Notes under the pieces: model-generated
Told to the model about the DNA's origin: nothing
The model's database searches: none
What the model saw: only the letters and a program-made list of their open reading frames with translations
From: Caenorhabditis elegans
Lineage: Eukaryota > Nematoda > Chromadorea > Rhabditida > Rhabditidae
Assembly (NCBI RefSeq): GCF_000002985.6
Contig: NC_003282.8
Span: forward strand, 3,782,001 to 3,846,000
Length of the DNA stretch: 64,000 bases
Reading direction: 5' to 3'
Part shown: positions 35,801 to 47,688 of the stretch, one piece after another
Layout: every line of letters begins with the position of its first letter
Numbering within the stretch: the first letter of the stretch is position 1
Made by a program: the position numbers and the translations under genes

Positions 35801-37323
35801 ACTATCTCGGCATTTACCTGCAGCTTCTTGCCCAACTTTAGCTCTCAGCAGCTTCTTACCCAAGTTTAGCCAACTTTTCATCCAAGTTTAGCCCAAGTCT
35901 GACCGAAGTTTAAGTTTTCTAAAGCAAACTATCCCACCAAACTTTGGCCAAACTTAGGTCCAAGTTTCGCCAAAGTCTCGCCCAACTTTGAACACGCGGC
36001 GCGCCTCCGCAGCGCCCTCGGCGGACAAAAAATAGGAATTTTGTGATTGGAACTGTTTAAATATCATTATTATTTTGCTAATTTAATTTAAATCCGTGAA
36101 GAATGTTTTCTGTTGTGATTAAATTTGAGTTTAATTTTTTTTAATCAATTTTTGATAGCTAAAAGTTGTTATTCTCCGATCATTTAATCAAAATTTTGAA
36201 CTACTCGAAAAGCTTTTCTGAAATACTGACCCCTCGAGAATTTACAACGGCACTAGATACTTGATAGAATGTTCAGAAAGTTGGGTTCTGAAGAAAAATG
36301 GTATCAATAGAAAACTGAAATTTATTCATTATGATTTAGCATTATCGAATACAGTACTGACTGAAAATTAACCTAAACCTATGAGAATGGCTACGCGTAG
36401 GTAGAAACAACAGTTTGCAATATTAATATTGAAATTAATAAAATATTCTCGCGCGACCATCATGGCTCAACAGGTAAGAGATCAGCACAACGGGAAAAAC
36501 GATAGAAGTTCAACATACAGGTGAATCTTGGGCTAAACTTGGGTTAAACTTGGGCTAAACTTGGGCTGAGTGAGAGTGGGCTACACAGCGGTTGACTTTT
36601 TTTCCTTTTTTGACGCATCGCCCAAGTTTGACCCAAGTGTGGCCCAAGTTTGGCCAGCTTCTAATCCATGTTAATTTTTTTTGGGCGAAACTTGGATTAA
36701 AAGCTGTGAAACATGGGCAAGAATCTGGCGGCGAATGCCGAGATAGCACTTTTATCCAGAAAATCGGCAAATTGCCGGAATTAAAATTTCCGTCAAAAAA
36801 AAAATGTGCCAAACGGCAATTGCCGGCAATAATAATTATAATCATGAATAGTCCATGAAATTTGATGTAATTTTTTTTTTGATTGACGACTTCAAACAAA
36901 TGGGTGAAAACTGAGCTCTCATCGCTTTTTGATTCAAAATAAAAATTTTCCAAAATAAATAAATAAAAGTTTTATTATCATATTTTCTCACATTATTTTT
37001 TCTTGGCGAGACCATTTCGCATAAATGCGCTATATTTGAGCTCAATTTCTATAGATTTTCAAGTATCAAGCTCAGAAGATTTTCCGAAAATCAACTCACG
37101 TATCATGTTTATGTCGAATCACCATCCACTGCTTCATAATACAGTACTCGCGCCACGCGCGTTGTATAACCGTTGCTGCTCTGTGAGCCAGTTGCATTCC
37201 ACCATATCTTCGCTCGAGCACTTGCACTTTTCGAAGAGCCAGCTCATCGGACAATTGATAGCCCTTCTGTACGAAGACACGGCTCGTCGACGTCGTGCCT
37301 CGCCATTCTTTTGTTTCTCGCAT
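26080..37323 (-). CDS. bris-1: BRAG/IQSEC-type Arf guanine-nucleotide exchange factor (IQ, Sec7, PH)
   Basis: Nine exons (37100-37328, 35264-35332, 33103-33230, 30925-31102, 30317-30427, 29311-29472, 28092-28539, 26821-27294, 26080-26208) join in phase. From the ATG at 37323, just after a TTCCAG acceptor, the product is 640 aa. An IQ motif (TVIQRAWREY, about 50-66) would bind calmodulin. A Ser/Pro-rich linker follows. The Sec7 domain (about 222-420) has the catalytic glutamate in GLSKSMIGEYIG and LSFAIIMLNTDLHSPNVKQ. The PH domain (about 445-590) starts RRLVCYCRLQQVSD and has REREVFLFND-like ARERDVFLFNDMIVV. The family activates Arf GTPases in endocytic recycling and at synapses. Introns are large and repeat-rich. 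Further 5' exons in 37.3-47 kb cannot be excluded. Confidence 0.94.
26230..26810. other. Bris-1 intron with ~10-bp phased T/A runs
   Basis: This 612-nt intron is made almost entirely of TTTTTGCCGAATTTT, TTTTGTCGAAATTTT and similar words, with T and A runs recurring about every 10 bases. This resembles the periodic An/Tn clusters (PATCs) described in C. elegans introns, particularly of germline-expressed genes. I judged the period by eye. Confidence 0.45.
31777..32202. other. Long two-strand open stretch in a bris-1 intron, probably non-coding
   Basis: The minus strand is open for 141 codons and the plus strand for 88 codons over the same DNA, within the 2-kb intron between exons 30925-31102 and 33103-33230. 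The sequence is more GC-rich than nearby intron and includes CCACGTGGCACC, repeated GGAGTTGGAGTCC-like words and GGTTTTCGCGCCGAGACCC, the last a common dispersed word here. I found no domain and no in-phase splice to bris-1. Confidence 0.4.
32838..32885. repeat. CT dinucleotide microsatellite
   Basis: About 48 bp of CT repeats, with a TG interruption near the start, lie in a bris-1 intron. A GA run at about 35216-35236, a CTT run near 32961, and CA runs at about 33970-33992 and 47580-47597 are the other clear microsatellites. Confidence 0.9.
34540..34740. repeat. Dispersed repeat containing GTAGATTTACGG and GGAGTACACG
   Basis: A GC-rich block in the bris-1 intron between exons 33103-33230 and 35264-35332. 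It contains GGCTCGGCCATGTCTGG, GGTAGATTTACGGCGC, GTCGCGTCGCGGCTCG and TGGAGTACACGACTTTCC. The ATTTACG and GAGTACACG words match the inverted-repeat arms at 25231-25561 and the promoter fragment near 21430. I read it as a piece of a high-copy non-autonomous element; open frames here are incidental. Confidence 0.55.
35802..36746. mobile_element. 945-bp element with terminal inverted repeats
   Basis: The left end CTATCTCGGCATT and, after a divergent stretch, TTCTTGCCCA at about 35825-35834, matches the inverted right end (TGGGCAAGAAT at about 36714, then AATGCCGAGATAG ending 36746). Inside, subterminal arrays of CCCAAGTTTAGCC-like units (35830-36000) and inverted GGGCTAAACTTGGG units (36525-36575), then forward units again, give nested inverted structure. 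A GC-rich core includes GCGGCGCGCCTCC, and ATGGCTCAACAGG resembles a Pol III A box. There is no transposase frame. It lies in a bris-1 intron and is probably a non-autonomous DNA transposon. Confidence 0.75.
36760..36838. repeat. CGGCAAATTGCCGG palindromic repeat
   Basis: AATCGGCAAATTGCCGGAAT, then AACGGCAATTGCCGGCAAT, lie immediately beyond the 945-bp element. The same words appear at 56600-56730 and, weakly, near 61960. These self-complementary words mark a dispersed nematode repeat. Confidence 0.6.
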
Positions 37324-38599
37324 TTGGGCTGGAATTTTCAGAAGTTAACGGAACCAGAACCTTTTGTTCTTATGTCGGATTAAAATTCCGAGAGAATGTA
37401 GGACTAGTGTTGCTGAGGAATATACTAAAAAAATGAAAAACAATTCTGGAATTCTAACAAAAAAAACTGCGAATGAAAAGGTTATCAATTGAAAAAAATG
37501 ACAAAAAAATGCGGAAAAATCGATAAAGTGAGCCGATTACGAGGAAAAAAAGTGGGATGATAAGGACGATGGCTGGAAATAAACTGGTCACCGACCAAGA
37601 GAATTTGTGTTAGTCACTGGCAGAAACAGAAGAAAAAACAGGGCGTGGAACTGTTAATTGATTTGATAAGAAATTGAAGAAGTTTTTGTTAGGAAGAAAT
37701 GACGAAAAAATAGTTGTAAATCTTTTTTTGAGAGTTTTTACAAATCGAAAAATTCTGAGCAAAAAAAAAACAAAATTCAATAAGACTGTTGAAAAGTATA
37801 GGTTGATATATCTAATTAAACTAATTAAACTAATTAAAGGTGGAGTACCGAAATTTGAGAGTTTGCTTTTGTAGACCCAATATGACCCAGAACTACCAAA
37901 TTTCGTAATGAGACATTTTGCAATTAAAAAAAAAAGTTATGGCGCTTCAAAGTTCTGGAAAAAAGGCTCATTCAGAAAAATATCTCATACGGTAACAAAA
38001 TAGTCGTCAAAACTAGAAATTTCGCTTTGAAAATTGTATATAATTACTTTTTCAATATCATAACATTTGTTCAAAAACCAAACATTAAAAACATGCACAT
38101 TTTGACTGGAAATAACTTTTAAACGGAACTAATTTTGTTTCAAGATGGCAAGTTGCAAAGCTCATAAATTTGAATCAAAAAGAGAAAAAAGTGAAAAAAA
38201 AGTGAAAAAAGTTGTAGCATAGAGGTAAAAGTGAAGGAAATTTGATATACTTCTCTAGGAGAAAATGCAAGGAAAAAGGGAATTGAAAGGACGAGAAATA
38301 AAAAAAAACAAGTTGAGGTCAATTTGTTCGAAAGGAAGAAAAAGAAGAAAAAAATGTCGTTTGAGATGGTCAGTTAGCAGAAGCCTCATCAAATTGATTA
38401 TTGATGGAGACGAGAGGATAAAGAAAAGAGAAGAGAGCGGACAGGATTGCATAACAATGAGGCAAGTCTTCGAATAAAAGCTTGTTCTGGAAAATCCCAA
38501 AAAAGGATGCCGCGATGCGGAGGCTAATTAGAATGAAAAAGAGGGGAGGAGGAAATATACAATTATCAGGAAAAAATATATGAAATTTGAAAAAAAGTG

Positions 38600-40680
38600 G
38601 ATTTTTTAAAGTAGGGTAGAGCCTGGTAATTCTCAAAAGTAGTGAGAAACATGAAAAAAAAGCGAAAGTTGACTAAAATTTTAGAAACGTTGGCGAATGT
38701 TGTAAGAAGTTTGAAGAAAGTTGATAGAAAGTGGAGGGATAGTTGTCGAAAGTCTAGAAGATTTGGCAAGAGTTGGCGAAGGTTGTGAGAAAGTCTATGA
38801 AGTTGGGCAAAAAGTCGAAGGAAATTTTGTAAACGTGATCGAATGTTGAAAGATATTCATCAAAAGTTGTCAAAAAAGTAAGAAATTAGACAAAAATTGG
38901 CGAAAACTAACGATAATTAGGCGACAGTTTTGCAAAAACTTGGCGGAAATTGAAGGAAATCCTGTGAAAGTTGTCGAAATTTGGGAAAAATAGTTTTAAA
39001 AAATTTCAAGATGACTAGTTGAAGATGAAGGACATTTGTCGAAAGTAGCCGAAAGTTGTCGAAAAAGTTGTTTTGTAAAAAAATTAATAAAAAAAACTCC
39101 AAGAAAGGAACTGAATGGGAGACCAAAAAAGCCATAAGAAGAGCAAAAATTGTTGAGTGAAAACATTGAAAAAGCAACCAAAAAACTGAAGGGATGATCC
39201 CCTCAAGGGGATATCGGGATTTGGCGACCAAAAAGCGGTCTGATGACAACTTGCCCGTTCTTTTTCATATATTTCTTTCTTTTTGCCTAACTTTTTCGAC
39301 AACTTCCAAGAAAAAAGTTGACCTATTTGACATCGGCTTGAACTGACGCTGAACAAAAATCACAAAATATTTGAAAAATAAAGTTCCAAGAAGTGGGACG
39401 GAAGTAGCAAAGCGAAAGTTAACAAGAGTAGTAAGACGAAATTTGACGACAGTTGGCAACAGTTGCTAGACATTTGCCGAAAATCGGCTTTTGGTCGGCA
39501 AAAATCGGCAAAAGTGGACGAAAGTTGTCAGAAATTTGGCGAAAGTTGATGAAACTTGACGAAAATTAGTATAAATTTTTCAGATTTTCAGGGAAAAAAA
39601 ACTAAAAAGTTGATAAGAAAATAGCTTCGTAAAACTGCAAAAAAAAAACAGTTTGAAGCATTTCCAAGAAACATAAAATATAATATGAATGGAGTGAAAA
39701 GGAGCTCCGTCAAGTGTAAGAGAGTGTGCAAGACTCGGAAACGCAGAGAAAAGATGCTTCACCTCATAAATTGATAGCGTGTGAAATTGAGAGATTGTGC
39801 TAGAGAATGTCATAAAGACATCAAGTGCTCTTTTGCAGAATTAGTACACTTTTTGGTGCGCCCCGATAAAATACGAGACGTACAGCAAAAAATGCAGTAG
39901 CTCTACTCGGAAACGAGCAGAGACGTATAAATTGCAGCTCTGTGAGAGAAAAAGTTTTAAGAAGAGCCAAAAAATGTATTGACTGAAGGTATGTTTTTTG
40001 GTGAGTAACTGAGAAAGCGAGAAGGAATGTCGAAATTTGAGATGGTAGAGGAATTTTTATGACGTGGTCATTGTGTTTTATCACTCTTTTTCGTTATTTG
40101 CAATTACTTTCGAAAGGACACAGATGTCAGATACCTTACCGCGATTGAAAGTTAGAAAAATTTGAAGGAATTTTGGCGAAAGTTGTCGAAAGTTTGGCAA
40201 AAACTGTTTAAATTGTAGAAATTCAAAGAAATATGCAATAAATTGTTGAAAATTTTTTTCAAAAATTGTTGAAAGTTGAAGAAAGCTTTGCGAAATTTGG
40301 CAAAACTGTCGAAAATAGTCGAAATGCTCATAAATTTAAATAATTATAGCAAACAAAAATAATTCCAAAACTGTCGAAAGTTGAAGGAAGCTTGGCGAAA
40401 GTTTGCAAATTTTGTCGAGAACGTTTTAAAAGTGCCGTTTCAAAAAATTATGAATTTTTGATACAATTTGCCGAAAATGTTTCAATGAATTTTCAAAAGC
40501 TCAACAAAACTTGGTGAAAGTTGTAGAAAGTTGGTGAACACTGTTGAAGTTGTAGGAAAAATGTGCAATAAGTTGTCGAAAGTTAGCGAAAGTTAGGCGA
40601 ACGTTTGAAAACAGTCTAAAATCAAAAGATATTTAGAAAAAAGTTGCCGAAAGTTTTCGTAAGTTGTTGAAATGTTAACC
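38600..40680. repeat. Degenerate GTCGAAAGTTGGCGAAAGTTG repeat field
   Basis: Over about 2 kb, GAAAGTTG, TTGGCGAAA and GTCGAAAGTT recur at irregular 10-20 bp spacing, often in runs such as GAAAGTTGTCGAAAGTTTGG. Interruptions at 39100-39400 and 39580-40130 are ordinary AT-rich DNA. The phased A runs give it PATC-like character. Confidence 0.6.
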
Positions 40681-41420
40681 ACGCATTGGAATCGCGTCCG
40701 TACTTTAGTTTCCAAATGAGCCTATAAATTGAGCAATTCCATAGATTTCCATCCCCCCATCTACTTCACACAACTCTACTAGATAAAGAGTACTACAACA
40801 CTTCGCGCATAATTAGGAGCTCGGGAGGGTGAAAGAGCCCACTCAAGCGTTTGGACATCCGTTCTTCTCCCCCATCCCCATCCCAACAAGTCCAAAATGG
40901 CCAATTAGGTGCAAGATGGGGGATGCTTCTGGCTGGGGGAAAGGGGTCACAATCAGAAACTAGAGCTACCGAGAGAAAGAGTCACTGAGCAAACAGAAAT
41001 CCAGGTGAGACCTTTTTTTTTGGAGCGGGGAGGTGACTGTATTGCTACCGAAACCAAGGAAATGGAACAGTGGAACGAAGAAAGTTTTGGAAAAAAAACG
41101 AAAAAAGTAGCATTTATTTGCTTGGGAATTTCCGATGACGTGGCAGTGGTTTAGCCTCACAAAGAACACAATGTTTGTTCTGAGGACTTATTACAAGCAG
41201 GAACAAACACGGATTATGCTTTAGGGGTTTGATGAGAATCGGGAAAAATTGAGATTTGTGGGAAAAAGATTCGGATTGAGGGTTTCCCCGAAATTTTTAA
41301 ATTTTAAATTTCTCTACATCAAAATTTCTGCCAAAAAAATACTGAATATTAAAACTTAGCAAAAAAATAATTTTCATTTCTTGATTTTGCTTTAAATATT
41401 GTAAAATTTATCGATTTCCG

Positions 41421-42605
41421 GTCATCGTGCATCGAGAAAATTTAGGTTGTTTTTTGTTTCAAATTGATCAATATTTTACGTTAATTTTTTGCACTTTTTC
41501 TTCAGAAACTGGAAATATCGGGAATTCGCGTCATGGTGCCTCAAGTCGATTATATGCGAAAATTCATCTTTTAGTTCAAAAGTTTCAAAAAGTTTGAAAA
41601 ATTAACATTTTGTCTAGTTTTCAAACCTTTGGTCATGGTGCATCGATACAATTTTTATTCAAAAAATTGTTTGTTTGACAAAAAAATCTATTTTTTTGCA
41701 TATCAGAGAAAATAACAAAAAACATTTTTTATAGTTTGCAACATTTTTGTCATGGTGCATCGATTGAAAAATTTTGAGGATTTTTTGTGCAGTTCTAAAA
41801 ATTATATCTTTTTAAACATTTTTAAATCAAAAACTGAAAATTCCAAAAAAAAAGATTCAAAACCAAATAATTCTAAGAAATGATGCGTTGACAAACGGGA
41901 AGAACTAGTGACTGGAGGCTACTTAAAAATTGATAAAATGCCGATGGACGTCCAGACACTCTCCCAGGCTAGAGTAAGACGAATGAGCGGTTGGGAAGAA
42001 AGCAAAAGTTGAAGATTTTTTGAAGAAGAAGGGGATCAAAAGAGGTGCCGACCTGGTAGAGAGATGTGATTGATAATAATAAAAATTGATTTGATCTTGA
42101 TTTTCCTAGCGAAAAAAAGAACGGCAGGTGCGACGAGCTTTGAAAAAAAGGTGGCCAAGTTGTTAACATTTTGTTTTTCATATTGTAAACTATTTCATTT
42201 TCAGCAAATCCTTGGGAAACAAATTAGGAAATGATTATTTAAAAATCCAGAAAAAAGCCCTGTTGTCTTATTCTTCTATGAAAAAAAAAGTTAAGTATAA
42301 ATTTACGGAAAAATTATAACAACAAATTAATAATTAAAACAAATCTTCCAAAAAAAAATCTCGAAGCACCATGTTTTTCTTCAATTAGAACATTTTATGC
42401 TCAACCAAAAATTTTAAAGTTTGACAAAAAAACTTAGATTTTGCTCCGTGGCCGAACTTTTTCATTTTTCGCGGTCACGTGACAAAAACAGGGAAATTTT
42501 GAGAATTTTAAACTTTTAGAGCTGATAAAATTACGCAAAAAATCAACTTGGGGCACAAAATTGTATTAAAGCAATTTCATTCAAAAAAAATCGATGCACC
42601 ATGTT
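41421..42605. repeat. TCATGGTGCATCGA repeat, ~110-bp spacing
   Basis: Copies at about 41422, 41531, 41632 and 41750 (variants TCATCGTGCATCGAG and TCATGGTGCCTCAAG) are spaced 100-120 bp. Inverted copies, GATGCACCATG, lie near 42593. The same word occurs singly near 3841, 5221, 5388, 11088 and 11260, so it is a dispersed family that has expanded locally here. Confidence 0.7.
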
Positions 42606-43815
42606 TTTTTTCCAAAAAAAAAATTTGTTTGAACTTTTATCAATGTATCAAAATACAATGTTTTTTTGTAAAAAACACTAACTCTTGGAACAATATTTTC
42701 CAAAAATTGAAGCAAACACTAAAATAACTTTGAAAACAAATATTTTCCAAATAAAAAAACGATGCCTTAAAAACCGTCTTAAAAACCGTTAATTTTTCCA
42801 GATGCCATAAGAAAATGGCAAAATGTGTGTGCGTGCATGGTGCTCGTGCTGCTAAGGATGATAGAATAAATGAATCCAAAGAGACGCAGACATATGGTGT
42901 GCGCGGAGCATTTGGCAACCGATGTGTGTGTGTGAGGGAGAGAGAGAGAAGAGAGACGCAGAGAGGGTGCGATTAGATTGGTGGGCTCATCCATCTTGCG
43001 CAGAGCACACGAGATGAGGACCACCCAACACAATTATTTGACCAAGCGGACAGGTTTTTGGCTATGTGCCAAGTTACTGTAGCTTTGCTCATAAAGAAAT
43101 AAAAAATTGAAGAAAGAGAGTTTGGAAAATTGTTGAAGACTTCTACAGACTTTGATGGATTTAAAAAAAAATTTCAGGAATTTCTAGAAAAATTGAGAAA
43201 TGTAGAAAAATTCTGAAAAGTTTCGAAATGAGTTAAAATTTTGAAAAATGCTACAAAAAATAATGGAATTTTTTAGAATCTTCTGTAAAATATCCCTAAA
43301 ATTTTTGCAAGATTCCAAAAAATGTTGAACTTATGACAGGTTATAGAATTTTGTAAAAACTTCTGGAAGGCTTTGAAAAAGTTTTTGGGAACTTTAAGAA
43401 CATTTCTATAAAATTTAAAAAATTCGAGAAATTGATGAAAAACTTTTGATTGAGGACTGAGATTGGCAATATTTGTTCGCGCAGGGCAAACCTAGGTCAC
43501 TTGTTTACCAGCCTCAGGGGTCCCTCCCAAACTTCTCTGCGTCTCTCACTCTCTCGCCAAAAGTACTACTGATCGTTATCGAATGTAATGACACACAGAA
43601 GACAGACAGATGCCCCGATTAAATCTGCTGCCGTTTATTGGGAGAAGCTGATGGGGTTTTTTTCTGGAGGAAGAAGCTGAGAGGAAGATCGAGACAATTT
43701 GGTAGAGTAGGCACGAAGGCATGTACATAGGTATGCAAACAAGAGGTAGGCACCTAGACAGGCAGGAAGTAATAAAGGAGATACGTAGGCAAAAAGGCAG
43801 GCAAACATGAGATAG

Positions 43816-44027
43816 TAGGCATGTATAGGCATGTAGGCATGTAGGCATGTAGGCATGTAGGCATGTAGGCATGTAGGCATGTAGGCATGTAGGCATGTAG
43901 GCATGTAGGCATGTAGGCATGTAGGCATGTAGGCATGTAGGCATGTAGGCATGTAGGCATGTAGGAATGTAGGCATGTAGGCATGTAGGAATGTAGACAT
44001 GTAGGGATGTAGGCATGTAGGCATGCA
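43816..44027. repeat. 8-bp minisatellite (TAGGCATG)n, about 26 copies
   Basis: Near-perfect TAGGCATG units run for about 210 bp, with a few TAGGAATG, TAGACATG and TAGGGATG variants at the right end. Because 8 is not a multiple of 3, every minus-strand frame reads the same 8-residue repeat (PTCLHAYM), producing long but meaningless open frames of about 90-146 codons. Confidence 0.95.
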
Positions 44028-45169
44028 GTCATTTGATTGACAGCAAAATTGTTCCCGAGTAGGTTTGAAAAACAAATTTACATAAATCTAGTCTGAAGAG
44101 CACTCTTGGTGTTCTGCATGATGTGTTAACAGGATTAAACTGCAGGACACTATTGACAGATTAGTGATGACTATTTTGTGTTCTTGTGACACAAAAACTG
44201 GACATTTTTTAGGAAAAAAGTGATATCATTTTTCAAAAAAAAAACTTAAAATTTGGTAGTTCCAAATTTTCGCGAGTTTCTGAAGTAGTAAATTTTCTGG
44301 CAGCTCAGAAAATCTGCAAAAAATACTTTAAAAAAAGTCAAAATTTCTGTAAAAAGTTGTAGAAAAATTGCATTTGTTCTACCAAATTTTTTCATAAGCA
44401 TTTATAATTGTTTTTGTATTTGTATAATGCATAATTTATAATTGTATAAGTATCTTTTATAAGTTTGAATCTTCCGCCAAAAAAAATTGAGAAAAAAATA
44501 ATAATTTCAAGAAAAAATTACAGTTCATAGACGTGCAAAAACTCACAATTAACTTCACAATTAAACTAGCATTTCAATCTAAAAAATTTAGAAAAATCAA
44601 AAATAAATCCCAAGCCCCTCCAAATTTGTAACCGGAGAGAGGTACCCGGCTGCCACAAAGGGAGAAAGTTGTAATTGAATCCGGAAAGGGGGTGGAAGTT
44701 AGTCATACTCAATATAAATAATACACAAGTGTATTTGAATCATATTCAAATTTTTCGCGGGTAGTAGAGGAAGGCATGAACATATGCGCCGGGAAAACGG
44801 ATAGGTGTCATTTGATATTATTATTGTACAGAGGGGGCAAAAATTTGGCGGGGGGAAGAAGGAAGGCGCGCAAGAATCAGCGGGAGATCATGCAGGAGGG
44901 ATGGCGGGACATAAATCAGAGGTATGTGCTAATAAAAGATGAATGGATAGATAATTAACGTACGTTATACGTAATAGAAGCACGTGAGATGGTGTATTTT
45001 GGTAGTTGAAATTATAATTTTTCAGTTGTTAGATAAAATTTCCATCAGATTCAGCTGACGGAGAGCTTTCAATTAAGTATAATCATGTCAAGTTTTGTTT
45101 AAAAAATGGAAAATTACCAATTAAAATTTGTCAAATTAAATTTTTTTAAATTTAAAAACTTCCGACTTA

Positions 45170-46600
45170 AACAGCCAATAGTCAATTGTCAGTTGAAATT
45201 GTTAAATTGTCAAATGTCAAATATTTTTGAAAATTGACATCAAATCTGACTTGCTATAACATCTGAGCAATATCACAGGTTTGTCAATTGTCACAATTGT
45301 CACATGACAAATGTCAAGTCGTCAACTGACATTTGACAAATTGCCAAATTTCCAGGCCATAATTTCATTTTTTCAAAGTCTTGCAACGTATATACCCATT
45401 TCGAAGCTATTGACTATCATGCTTATTTTAAATATTTTGTTGAAATTTAAAAACTTCCAGAAAATTGTCAATTGTCAAATTGTCACCTGTCAAATGTTAA
45501 ATTTTTTTAAAATTGCCATAAAAAATTGAAAATTTACTTCTCACTTTAGCTTGCTATAGCAGCTGAGCAAATTAGATGTTTGTCAATTGCCAAATTGCCA
45601 CTTGACAATCTCCCAAACCTAGCCATGATTATATCGATTTTGAAGCTCATAACCTGTTGATTTTAAATAAATTAAAATTAAAATTTTTCAACCTATCCTG
45701 TGAAAATTGTCAGTTGGACAAAAGTTATCAATTCTTTTAGAAATTTCAAAAAGTAAAAAAAAAAAGAAAAATATAAAACCTACTACTAATCTTATTATTT
45801 TCCTATACAAAAACACGAATTCACAGCACACGCAATTTGGGTGTCAATGTCCTTCTTTCTCCCAAGAACTGGTCTCTTTTTCCTTTCACACATGGTATTG
45901 TCCAAAAGTTAGATAGGGTGAAAGGCGTCGTGTGTGTGTGATTTGATGGAAAATGATGGAAAGTGACACATTTTGGATTAGTTGTATTATATTTATAATA
46001 TGCGTATGACGAATTATCATACTCTAAGAAAACATTTTAACAGTGGAGGGGGGAGTTGGTTCTGGGAGATTGTAAATTCGCATTTCTCGGCGCTGAAATC
46101 ACAAAAATACTTGAACTTACTTTCATTGCGTTGGGCTGTCCATGAGCTTCGGAACAAGTATAAACATGATACTGTACAATTCATAATTTGACCATTTACA
46201 ACAATGATAATGCATCAATTTGACAATCTGACTATTGACAATTGACAATAGTCAAGTTGTCTATTGACGCTTTGCCAATTTGAAAACTTGACAATTTCAC
46301 AACTGAAATCTGACAAATGCCAAATGACAATTGATAATTTGACAACGGACATTTTTTCATTTAACAATTTGGCTATTAACAATTGACTTGTGACAATTGA
46401 CAATTAAAAATTTGACAATTTGCCAACTGCCAACTTTAAAATTTTTAATTAGCAATTTGGCAATAGATTTTTCGACAATTTTTTGATTGGCAGTTTGACA
46501 ATTTGCCGTTTTCACAATTTTACTGTTGACAATTCTTTAATTGGAAAAAAACAACTGCATATTGGCAATTGACAATTAGACTACTGACAATTTTCATATG
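45170..46600. repeat. TTGTCAAATTGTCA / GACAATTTGAC repeat blocks
   Basis: Two blocks, about 45170-45620 (mostly TTGTCAATTGTCA orientation) and 46200-46600 (mostly GACAATTGACAAT orientation), flank about 600 bp of ordinary sequence. Each has many imperfect 7-10 bp units and abundant local inverted repeats such as TTGACAATAGTCAA. The opposite biases make the pair a loose long inverted repeat. Confidence 0.6.
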
Positions 46601-47636
46601 ATTTGAATTACAGCTCCCAAAAAGTTTTCTTCTGACTCAGAAGTTTTAAGCTTGTTCCCAAAAATTATATTTTTTCAAGAGTTTTTTTCATCAAAATATC
46701 CAATTACATGTCTGAAAATTTTTGTTTTCCATTTTGTTATTCTGAAAAAAACTATTTTGTTTAAATGATAAATTACAAAATTTCCCTTCAAAACCTTTTT
46801 CTTTCAATTTGTATAGATATCTTTGGGACCAAAAGCTAATCAACTACAAATTAACAATCAAAAACCAAAAAGCTAATAAAATGTGGAAAGCAGCTCTAAC
46901 AATAGAGCCAAATGATGAGAATTTGCAAAAAAATGGCAAGAAATGATTCAGGTTCTATGTGTACGTAATAGTTCGTTGTGATTTTTTCTTTTGAAAAATG
47001 ATTAAATTTTTTTTAAATTCAAGAAATTCCAAGAAAATAATTTTTACTAAATTGGAAAATGTTTTATTGCAACTAAGAAATTTTTTATTACTTTGGAAAA
47101 CATGTACAAAATCCAATAATTCAGTAAAATGCAGCAAAAAACTCAGATTGAAAGATTTAAAAATAAATTTTTACTATAATAATGATAATTTAAGGTTACC
47201 TAATAAATAAATTATTTGCAAATTAACAAAAAATAAACTGAACTTTCAATTTTTCATGCAAAAAACCTGTTTTTTCTAATTTTAATATACTTATAAATCC
47301 CAATATGTATGAAAATATAAATTTAAAAAATAACCTTGTTTGGAAAAACTTATAATTGTTTTGAGGAACTCCAAATAATAAATTGAACTTAATTTATACA
47401 ACCTAGTAGTTTTCAAGTTTTTCTCCTATTTCCAATTTTGCTCATTGTGCAAACCCCTCGGTTCTTGGAACTTCAACCCTCACGGCGGCAAAAACCAATG
47501 AGTCGTTTTTATTCAATTATATATTAATATAATATAACAATTTAGCAAACGTCAATATGTACAACTTATTATCAAACCAGCACACACACACACACACCGC
47601 AAAAATTTGATTGTTTTATCCATTTGGAAAAAAGGT

Positions 47637-47642
47637 TTTATT
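47637..47642 (-). terminator. Poly(A) signal of cal-3
   Basis: AATAAA on the minus strand lies 47 nt beyond the cal-3 stop codon. Confidence 0.6.
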
Positions 47643-47688
47643 TTTGGCGGATATATTTTTCCATTTTTGTGTTGTAGTAGTTTGGCAA

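Larger units (their letters stand above)
37329..47688. other. 10.4-kb region without a supported exon
   Basis: Between the first recognised bris-1 exon and the end of cal-3 I see no exon with a good splice phase on either strand. Contents, left to right: half of an inverted-repeat element at about 37843-37960; degenerate GAAAGTTG repeats 38600-40680; a less AT-rich promoter-like stretch 40700-41160; the TCATGGTGCATCGA repeat 41421-42605; GAGACGCAG motifs 42881-43555; the 8-bp minisatellite 43816-44027; and two GACAATTTG-rich blocks. Distal promoters or untranslated first exons of bris-1 may lie here. Confidence 0.5.

Noticed and set aside
43576..44075. Three overlapping minus-strand frames of 92-146 codons rich in PTCLHAYM
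   Set aside because: They are translations of the 8-bp TAGGCATG array; a period of 8 keeps all three frames open automatically.
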